The notes under the pieces were generated by a model. The model was not told the origin of the DNA, did no database searches, and saw only the letters and a program-made list of their open reading frames with translations. This document shows, piece after piece, positions 25,697-32,349 of a stretch of DNA of 64,000 nt. The position numbers and the translations under genes were made by a program. Position 1 is the stretch's first letter. Each line of letters starts with the position of its first letter. The DNA is from Pseudoalteromonas luteoviolacea S2607. Its GTDB lineage: Bacteria > Pseudomonadota > Gammaproteobacteria > Enterobacterales > Alteromonadaceae. The stretch covers positions 1 to 64,000 of the forward strand of contig NZ_AUXV01000003.1 of assembly GCF_001625575.1 (NCBI RefSeq), given 5' to 3'.

Positions 25697-27052
25697 TTAG
25701 ATAAGTTTTGTTTCTTCTAATTTTCTTAGCGCAAACCTGCCTCTTTCTGCTACGGCTGTAGATTTATCTGAGGCAAAAACGCTCGCAAAGTAAAACGCTT
25801 CTTCGCCCAGATTTTGAAGGTCTCGAATTAACATTTCTGCCGCAACGCGCCTAACAATCGAAGACCTATCAGAAGCAGAACTATTTAACAATTCGCTAAA
25901 AGATATATCAACATTAATTGCCCGCTTACCAATTACAGGTTTCATTTCCTGTTTGCAGAATCTTTTGTTGGTCCACTCTAACTGTCGCCTTTCTAACCAT
26001 ACCATCTTTTTCTCGAATAGGCTTCGATAAGCCCTTCCACGCACTGATGGCTGTATTGCATTTAAAGCTATTTCCATTAAACAACTGTCTAGTACGTCGA
26101 TGCGCCCAATTTGCGCCATAAGATAAGTCATAGCCCCAGAGGTCGATGAAATAATTACCCCTTTCAATTCTCGAGCAATCATAGGCTTAGATACTATTTC
26201 CATAATTACATCTTTGTCTTGCTGCTCGATCCGTCCCCAAGAACTCCAAGTAAATAAAGTCGCTACAATTGCTTGTGCTACGAATTGTGGTTGCGAGTGC
26301 TCAGCAACTAATGGCAGCTGTCTTCTTGCTGCGCTTCGTACCTCAGATGACCAATCGTTTAGCCTTCTAAGTGCTAACGCGAAGAAAAAACTGTTAGGGG
26401 CTGGACTGCACAGTGCGCCAATTACATATTCTCTTTCAAACCCGTCTTTACTGATTAGATTTAGCCATGTCACCATGGGTTGATTTACTGATTTGTAATC
26501 GGTAAGAGAATTGTTACATTCATTCGTGTTTTCATGATATGTAGAACGTATTAATCTTTCCCAATAATCTAATTTAGTCAGTGGGATGCGGTCCGTGGCC
26601 TTTATAAGTACTGCCATATCGGACACGACTGTATTTCTTAAATTTATGCTCTTTGTATAATATGTAACCGCAGATAACACCGCGCGCTCTAGGCTCTGGT
26701 CACAAAGTTCATGCTTACTATTTATGTGTAATCGCTGCCCAGCTGCAATGTTAGTTTGTGCAAAATCAAGTTCCATACCTTTATCTATATTCTGAATTGA
26801 AGACGCTATGTTTTTAAAGCTGATAATAGTATCTGAAATAATTTTGCTGTATTGCAATTCTAGCTCGGATTCAGGTTTTGGGTGCTTATCGATTGTGTTT
26901 TCTAAAGTACGTTCAATTTCACTCGAAATTTTTTTTACTCTGTTTAAAGTCGTGACTAATTGGACATGCTGACGTAAAGCCGCAAAAGCAAATCTAATGA
27001 CAAAAAAGGCGAAAATGCAAAAAGCGAGAATATGAAGCTCGATAAATCCCAT
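25697..27052 (-). CDS. Membrane-anchored HEAT-repeat-like protein, unknown function
   Basis: A 451-residue protein with one N-terminal membrane segment (~5-25, LHILAFCIFAFFVIRFAFAA), a coiled-coil-like stretch (~28-90) and a long helical remainder. Within it, pairs of helices such as RLNDWSSEVRSAARRQLPLVAEH (given here in shorter form: SSEVRSAARRQL) and ASDRSSIVRRVAAEML and ASDKSTAVAERGRFALRKL look like HEAT repeats. The body would face the cytoplasm. Neighbours give no clear hint: the oxidase operon lies upstream of it in the same orientation, def is divergent. I do not recognise a named family. Confidence 0.6.
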   Translation of the reverse strand: MGFIELHILAFCIFAFFVIRFAFAALRQHVQLVTTLNRVKKISSEIERTLENTIDKHPKPESELELQYSKIISDTIISFKNIASSIQNIDKGMELDFAQTNIAAGQRLHINSKHELCDQSLERAVLSAVTYYTKSINLRNTVVSDMAVLIKATDRIPLTKLDYWERLIRSTYHENTNECNNSLTDYKSVNQPMVTWLNLISKDGFEREYVIGALCSPAPNSFFFALALRRLNDWSSEVRSAARRQLPLVAEHSQPQFVAQAIVATLFTWSSWGRIEQQDKDVIMEIVSKPMIARELKGVIISSTSGAMTYLMAQIGRIDVLDSCLMEIALNAIQPSVRGRAYRSLFEKKMVWLERRQLEWTNKRFCKQEMKPVIGKRAINVDISFSELLNSSASDRSSIVRRVAAEMLIRDLQNLGEEAFYFASVFASDKSTAVAERGRFALRKLEETKLI

Positions 27053-27381
27053 TAAAAGTTGTCTTCTGATGTATTACACTGCAACGGATATTACAGACTT
27101 AATCACAATACACAAACTCCAAAAGCCAAAACAAAGCTATTGGCTCGCATTTAACAACATGGGTTGGCAATTCCATTCTAAGTACTTGTTGTGTAGTACG
27201 GACCTAGGCAGGGCGACTTCCAATAGTTTTAATTGTAAGAAGTCCATATTCGCCTCCACCAGATTCTAGGCGCTTTTTTATCCGTTGGTTAGTTCATAGC
27301 AAGGCCAATACTTTTTAATTCCCTTTATAATTTCACTCAGCTTATAATTAAACGCAACAGGACACTGCAATAAAGAAATCT
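27053..27381. other. Intergenic region without recognisable content
   Basis: Divergent region between the HEAT-like gene and def. A 66-codon open frame lies here, but it lacks a ribosome site and has no protein-like composition, so I do not call it. No terminator, palindrome or promoter stands out. Confidence 0.4.
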
Positions 27382-27918
27382 ATGGCTACAAAAACCTCTG
27401 AAATAGCACAGCTAGGACACCCAATATTGATGGAACACGCTAAGGTAGTTGAGGATATTAGTTCAAATCAATGTCAAAGTCTTATATCCGAAATGATGCG
27501 TACCGTTGAGCAAGCTGGTGGGGTTGGTATCGCCGCGCCACAAGTTTTTAACAGTGTGCGAATTTTTATTGTGTGTTCAAAACCTAATGCACGCTACCCA
27601 GATGCACCTTTAATGGAGCCAACTGCGATCATTAACCCAGAAATCATTGAATTTAGTATCGATAAGGAGAAGGGTTGGGAAGGGTGCTTAAGTGTACCGA
27701 GCATACGTGGGTTGGTGCCAAGGCACAAACAAATCAAAGTAAAATACTACGACCAACTGGGTCAACAACATCACGTAGTATACTCAGATTTTATTGCGCG
27801 AGTTTTCCAACATGAAATGGATCATCTAGACGGTTTAACTTTTGTAGACCGAGTAGAATCTGTACGTGACCTAGTGAGTGAAAGCTATTGGTATGAGCAC
27901 TACGCACCGAGTGCATAG
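27382..27918 (+). CDS. def: Peptide deformylase
   Basis: A 178-residue metalloenzyme that removes the N-formyl group from nascent proteins. All three motifs are intact: GVGIAAPQ (47-54), EGCLS (100-104, metal ligand C102) and HEMDH (144-148, ligands H144 and H148, catalytic E145). It is not beside fmt/rsmB, the usual place of the housekeeping copy, so this may be a second deformylase. It is transcribed alone, divergent from the HEAT-like protein gene. Confidence 0.93.
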   Translation: MATKTSEIAQLGHPILMEHAKVVEDISSNQCQSLISEMMRTVEQAGGVGIAAPQVFNSVRIFIVCSKPNARYPDAPLMEPTAIINPEIIEFSIDKEKGWEGCLSVPSIRGLVPRHKQIKVKYYDQLGQQHHVVYSDFIARVFQHEMDHLDGLTFVDRVESVRDLVSESYWYEHYAPSA

Positions 27919-28122
27919 GATGACACTGTGTCGTCAAATCATCCCGCATCACCTGAATCACGCGTGAATTAAACTCTTCACCCAAAAACTGCTGCTAATG
28001 GTCCACGTTTTCAAAACTATATAAATGTATTTCTAAACGCATTACAACAGCCAAAGTTTAGGAATTTTAACTCCCATAGGAGTAAACCGTTTCTAATAAA
28101 CTAAAATAAACAGATTAACCAG

Positions 28123-28542
28123 ATGCCCATTAAAACTGAAAACATGCCTAACACGAACAAAACCTTTTTTGAGGCAGAAATTGACAAAATTTATGAAAGC
28201 GGTCCCTTTAGTCGCCAAATGTATTTGCAAGTAAGGCAATCTAAACACTTTATGGAGCTTTACTATATGAATAAACTAGAACTAGATGACCTTGCTAACG
28301 CGGCTTTTTTATCGCGCTTTCACTATGTAAGAGTATTTAAACGTATGTACGGACTAACCCCAAGAGTATACTTAAGGAATTTGAGGCTTAACAAAGCCAA
28401 AGACCTTATTAAAAATGGAATTTCTATAACGACTGTTTGCTTCGATATTGGCTATGAGAGCCCATCGACGTTCTCTTCAGTTTTTAAAAAGTGCACAGGC
28501 TACTCACCCAAGGAGTATCAGCAACTACATAGCGCAATCTAG
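28123..28542 (+). CDS. AraC-family DNA-binding protein (short)
   Basis: A 139-residue protein consisting almost only of the double helix-turn-helix of AraC/XylS regulators: LDDLANAAFLSRFHYVRVFKRMYGLTPRVYL, seen as first HTH around residues 50-85, then the second HTH with ITTVCFDIGYESPSTFSSVFKKCTG and the closing YSPKEYQ. There is no room for a full ligand-binding domain; only ~40 residues precede the HTH. It lies 68 bp upstream of a VOC-family gene in the same orientation and may regulate it. A second ATG at 28144 is a possible start. Confidence 0.85.
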   Translation: MPIKTENMPNTNKTFFEAEIDKIYESGPFSRQMYLQVRQSKHFMELYYMNKLELDDLANAAFLSRFHYVRVFKRMYGLTPRVYLRNLRLNKAKDLIKNGISITTVCFDIGYESPSTFSSVFKKCTGYSPKEYQQLHSAI

Positions 28543-28610
28543 AATAAGTTTTTTATCTAGGCTCAAGTTAACCTAAGGCTGTAATCATCATCAAGATTAA
28601 GGTACTAAAC

Positions 28611-29000
28611 ATGTTGAAAATCTATGTAACGAGCATTCATGTCGATAACCAAGAAAAAGCGTTAAATTTCTATACTAAGATTTTGGGTTTTATCAAAAAA
28701 AATGAAGTGCCGTTAGGTGAACACAAATGGTTAACCGTTGTTTCGCCTGATGAGCAATTAGGTGTTGAACTTTTACTAGAGCCAATGACCTTTGAACCAG
28801 CGAAAGTGTATCAAAAAGCCCTCAAAGAAGCTGGAATTCCTTGCACTTCATTTGAAGTTGATGATTTAGAGAGAGAGTTTGAAAGGCTAAAGCTATTGGG
28901 AGTGCAATTCTCCATGTCCCCAAAGGAGGCGGGGACAGTAAAAATAGCAGTACTAGATGACACTTGCGGTAATTACATTCAACTAATGCAGCAGTTGTAA
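28611..29000 (+). CDS. VOC (glyoxalase-like) superfamily protein
   Basis: A 129-residue single-unit VOC protein with the paired beta-alpha-beta-beta-beta fold. It has YVTSIHVDNQEKALNFYTKILGF at the start and GNYIQLMQ at the end. The candidate metal ligands are H15-region histidine and the terminal acidic position, which here is glutamine in IQL, so metal use is uncertain. It could be a lyase, dioxygenase or resistance protein; the substrate cannot be told. It follows the AraC-type regulator gene closely, suggesting a regulator-target pair. Confidence 0.82.
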   Translation: MLKIYVTSIHVDNQEKALNFYTKILGFIKKNEVPLGEHKWLTVVSPDEQLGVELLLEPMTFEPAKVYQKALKEAGIPCTSFEVDDLEREFERLKLLGVQFSMSPKEAGTVKIAVLDDTCGNYIQLMQQL

Positions 29001-29183
29001 TTTTCAACCAAGGTAGCTTATTTGATGTACCGAGAAAAACTTCAGTCTTGGGCACTGCCGTTGAGGTCGTTGGCTATAATGGCAAAGTGATATAGCAATA
29101 CGAAGATTAATACTAATTGAAGTCTAACTTTAAGTCCTGCAGGTCATTTCTCACTACTATTCAATACGTAGCTGGTTAGATAA

Positions 29184-29211
29184 AAAGGCTCACCCGGGCG
29201 AGTGAGCCTTT
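29184..29211 (-). terminator. Terminator downstream of the AhpD-like gene
   Basis: AAAGGCTCAC and GTGAGCCTTT form a perfect 10-bp stem around 8 nt, followed on the minus strand by a T-run (CCTTTTTA). It lies 25 bp beyond the AhpD-like stop. Confidence 0.85.
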
Positions 29212-29235
29212 GGTCGTTGAGATGTAAAGGTTAGA

Positions 29236-29826
29236 TTATTGATGTTTTCCAACTTCCCAGTTGTTCTTATGTAATAGAGTTTCACCAGCGTCTATTGCAC
29301 CTGACTCAAGCGTTGTGCCCATCGAGTCATTCCAGCGGTTTAAGTAGCCAAATAATGATATTACACCTAGGATCTCGACAACTTCACCATCATCCCAGTG
29401 TTTCTTAAGTTCAGTTTGAATATGCTCATTTACAGCGTTAGGGACACTTGAGGCTGCTAATGCAAATTCGAAAGCTGCTTTTTCAGCTTCGCTAAACACG
29501 TCATTTTCTCTAAACTGCCAAATTTGCGCGAGCCTTTCATCTGTACCGCCATAGCGCTGCGCAGCTAGGATTGTGTGGGCTTCACAGTAACGACAACCTG
29601 TATTGGCGCTTGTAATGTAACCGATGAAACGTTTAAGTTCTGACGTCACTCTTCCGTGATTTTCCATAACCGCTTTATTTAGATTAATAAATGCGCGCGC
29701 GATTGCTGGCCTAATCTGCATCGTCAACACACTATTAGGACAGAACCCCAATGTTTCGTTAAAGAATTTTGCAAGCTCTGTCACTTCTTGGTCATGATCT
29801 TGTGAAAGGGGTGTCACTAAAGGCAT
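29236..29826 (-). CDS. AhpD-like peroxidase-related protein (carboxymuconolactone decarboxylase family)
   Basis: A 196-residue protein of the AhpD/CMD helical fold. The redox motif CRYCEAH gives C78, C81 and H84, with E63 upstream, matching the AhpD pattern E...CxxC..H used in alkylhydroperoxidase chemistry. Length fits the uncharacterised peroxidase-related subfamily. GGAG precedes the start. It is divergent from a MarR-type regulator with a perfect 16-bp palindrome between them, so it is probably repressed by that regulator and induced by peroxide or an electrophile. Confidence 0.88.
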   Translation of the reverse strand: MPLVTPLSQDHDQEVTELAKFFNETLGFCPNSVLTMQIRPAIARAFINLNKAVMENHGRVTSELKRFIGYITSANTGCRYCEAHTILAAQRYGGTDERLAQIWQFRENDVFSEAEKAAFEFALAASSVPNAVNEHIQTELKKHWDDGEVVEILGVISLFGYLNRWNDSMGTTLESGAIDAGETLLHKNNWEVGKHQ

Positions 29827-29853
29827 AATCAGCTCCTGTTGAATTTCATTTTT

Positions 29854-29869
29854 TGTTGCATATGCAACA
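29854..29869. promoter_or_regulatory. Perfect 16-bp palindrome, candidate MarR operator
   Basis: TGTTGCATATGCAACA reads identically on both strands. It sits between the divergent AhpD-like and MarR genes, 28 bp from the former's start and 24 bp from the latter's. This is the typical position and symmetry for a MarR-family autoregulatory operator. Confidence 0.7.
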
Positions 29870-29892
29870 CAACATAACCTCGGAGAAGTAAA

Positions 29893-30489
29893 TTGTCCAG
29901 CGATAATCCATATAAAAACTCATTAAATAATCGACTTAAGGCATTTGAGCTATCCGATTCAGAGCAGAATCAACTCGCATTAGATACGCACATTCCCTTT
30001 CAAATAGCCGTTGTTAGTAACTTACTGTCAATTTCTAGAGACCCAATTATTAGAAACTTAACAGACTTGGATACACGAGAGCTGCGCATTTTGGTCAACA
30101 TTGGGTCATATGGGCCAATCGCTGCTTCTGATATTGCTTATCAATCTAGACTGGACCCTTACTCAATTACGAGAGCCATTGCCGCTTTAGCAAAAAAAGA
30201 ACTTGTTACATATCAAGAAGGCGCTTCCAGAAGCAAGCCTGTTTTGCTTACCGACCGAGGCAGAGAAATTTACGAGAAAGTGATTGAACATTTGAAAGCG
30301 AGAGAGGAAAAACTGCTTGTCCCCCTTTCCGTAAACGAGCAACAATTATTGCGAGATTTGCTACAAAAACTAGAATTAAACGCTGAAGCTTTGCTAGCGA
30401 CGGAGGTTTCAGACTGTCAAAGGGAAGGGCTAAGTGTCACGCGAGACCACAAAGAAATTGAGCGTTGGTTCAAACGGACTAAAAAATGA
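29893..30489 (+). CDS. MarR-family transcriptional regulator, TTG start
   Basis: A 198-residue winged-helix regulator. LDTRELRILVNIGSYGPIAASDIAYQS and DPYSITRAIAALAKKELV form the HTH, followed by the wing (YQEGASRSKPVLLTDRGREIY) and a long helical C-terminus. There is no in-frame ATG near the start; TTG 29893 has GGAGAAG 4-5 bp upstream and is clearly used. It is divergent from the AhpD-like gene across a perfect palindrome and precedes a di-haem peroxidase gene by 88 bp, so it probably controls a small peroxide or redox response. Confidence 0.88.
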   Translation: MSSDNPYKNSLNNRLKAFELSDSEQNQLALDTHIPFQIAVVSNLLSISRDPIIRNLTDLDTRELRILVNIGSYGPIAASDIAYQSRLDPYSITRAIAALAKKELVTYQEGASRSKPVLLTDRGREIYEKVIEHLKAREEKLLVPLSVNEQQLLRDLLQKLELNAEALLATEVSDCQREGLSVTRDHKEIERWFKRTKK

Positions 30490-30577
30490 CCAATTAACAC
30501 ATAGTTAAAAAGCGTACACACTTTTTGCACATTAAGTTGCCACTCTTTAAAACAGCAATATCATTGAGGGGCAACAC

Positions 30578-32119
30578 ATGAAAAAGTTTAAATTAAATGC
30601 ATATGGTTTATTATTGTGTGCAGTAGCACTCAGTTCAGCTGCTTTAGCCAAACCCGAACAGCGAAAAGACCGTACTAACAAGAGGCACGAAAAGCAACCG
30701 ATAGGTGTCTCGCTTCCGACTTTTAGCGAAGAAGACCTAACACTTCAACAAATCATTTCTAATCTGAATTTGGTCGAAACCATACCTGATGTTAGTAGTT
30801 TGCCCCATATTTCTGAGCCCATACCTCAGCTGGGTATGAAATTATTTTTTACCAAATCACTAGGGGGCGAAAAGACGGTCGCGTGTGCAAGCTGTCATCA
30901 CCCCCGCTTAGGTGGCGCCGATGGCCTATCGCTGCCCATTGGCACCAATGCATTAGAACCAGATGTTGTTGGGCCGCTTAGAGTTGTAAATGGAGAAATA
31001 AATATTCCAAGGAATTCTCCAACCATTTTTAATTCAGGCCTCGCTGAATCAAGTTTATTTTGGGATGGCAGAGTCGAGAAGGTAACATCAACAGATAATT
31101 TGGGGAATGAAATTACTTTCATTAGTACACCAGATTCTGGCTTTGGTCAGCCGGACAACAACGCAAGCTCAGACCTGGTCTCAACACTTTCTCGTTTTCC
31201 GGTTACGTCTGTAGAAGAAATGCGAGGCGCTGCATTTCCGAATGCGCAAAATAATGAGTCGGTGCGAGAGCATATAGCGGCGAGATTAGGAAATTACGGC
31301 TCTGGTACCAATGATCTGGAAAAAAACACATGGTTACAAGAATTTAGAAAGGCATTTAATAGTCAGCAAGGCGCCGAATCACTCATCACCTTTGATAGTA
31401 TCGCAATGGCACTTGGACAATACCAATCTTCGGTCAAGCTCGTCAATACACCTTGGCACAAGTATTTGAAGGGAGAGCTAAGAGCGCTTAGCGACAAACA
31501 GAAAAGAGGCGCGTCGCTCTTCTTTACTCAAATTTCAGAAGGTGGAGCGGGTTGCGTAAACTGTCATGGCGGGACGAGATTTAGCAATGACAGATTCTTT
31601 AATCTCGCATTTCCACAATTTGGTATCGGATTAGACGATCAAAATACAGACGTCGGAAGGTTCGCTATTGACGCACAACAACAGCATATGTTCGGTTTTC
31701 GGGTACCCAGTTTGCTAAATATCGAGCTTACAGCGCCTTATGGACACTCAGGCGCTTACGAGTCTCTAGAGGAGGTCGTAGCCCATTATGTAAACCCAGT
31801 AAATGCCATAGACGCTTTTTTTGCAAAAGGCGGGGCGTGTGGACTAGCGCAATTTAAACATGACCCTAATTGTGAAACGTTAAATGTTAACGCCATAGAA
31901 AACAGCCAAGCAGCACTTGCGCTTTTACAGCTTTCACCTTTTGTTGCGCCACCACTTGATTCCGAGCAACAATCTGATTTAGTTTCGTTCTTAAAGTCGC
32001 TCACCGATGATTGCGCAAGATCGCCCCGATGTGTTCGTCGTTTTGAGCCTGGCCCGCACACTTTAGATCCTGATAATTTAAGATTACGAGTCCAAAACGC
32101 ACTTTTAGGAAGAATTTAA
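30578..32119 (+). CDS. Di-haem cytochrome c peroxidase / MauG-family protein
   Basis: A 513-residue periplasmic protein. Signal peptide ends ...AALA (~24). Two haem-attachment sites are visible: C103-A-S-C-H107 and C326-V-N-C-H330. FRVPSLLNIELTAPYGHSGAY is the conserved C-terminal block of the CCP/MauG superfamily, seen after the second haem. It is longer than classical CCPs (about 320-350), with an insertion between the haems, as in MauG-like orphan members. Classical CCPs reduce hydrogen peroxide with electrons from cytochrome c; MauG-like ones oxidise a protein or peptide partner instead. GAGGGG lies 7 bp before the start. The context with AhpD-like and MarR genes favours redox defence. 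Confidence 0.9.
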   Translation: MKKFKLNAYGLLLCAVALSSAALAKPEQRKDRTNKRHEKQPIGVSLPTFSEEDLTLQQIISNLNLVETIPDVSSLPHISEPIPQLGMKLFFTKSLGGEKTVACASCHHPRLGGADGLSLPIGTNALEPDVVGPLRVVNGEINIPRNSPTIFNSGLAESSLFWDGRVEKVTSTDNLGNEITFISTPDSGFGQPDNNASSDLVSTLSRFPVTSVEEMRGAAFPNAQNNESVREHIAARLGNYGSGTNDLEKNTWLQEFRKAFNSQQGAESLITFDSIAMALGQYQSSVKLVNTPWHKYLKGELRALSDKQKRGASLFFTQISEGGAGCVNCHGGTRFSNDRFFNLAFPQFGIGLDDQNTDVGRFAIDAQQQHMFGFRVPSLLNIELTAPYGHSGAYESLEEVVAHYVNPVNAIDAFFAKGGACGLAQFKHDPNCETLNVNAIENSQAALALLQLSPFVAPPLDSEQQSDLVSFLKSLTDDCARSPRCVRRFEPGPHTLDPDNLRLRVQNALLGRI

Positions 32120-32349
32120 ACACCGTGGGTGACAACACACGACAAATGCAACAGTCTATAATTGAGCTTGATGAATGCATTATATTCTCAAGCTCACTCC
32201 CTCTAATCTTTGGTTTTTTCTCCTACACGCTCAATCCACTTTCAATGATTTAAAAGTAGCGGCACTAAAATATACTCTAAAGTTCTCCTTGCGCAGTACA
32301 AGATGCCAAACGATAGGCGTGCTATCAATTAAGTTTAATAGAGTAAGGA

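Noticed and set aside
27069..27269. 66-codon frame between the HEAT-like gene and def
   Set aside because: No ribosome site, odd composition, no recognisable similarity.
28978..29093. Frame overlapping the end of the VOC gene that reads NAAVVIFNQGSLFDVPR, similar to a protease-associated (PA) domain phrase
   Set aside because: It is short, overlaps a real gene out of frame, and nothing upstream or downstream continues the similarity. Chance or an ancient relic; not called.
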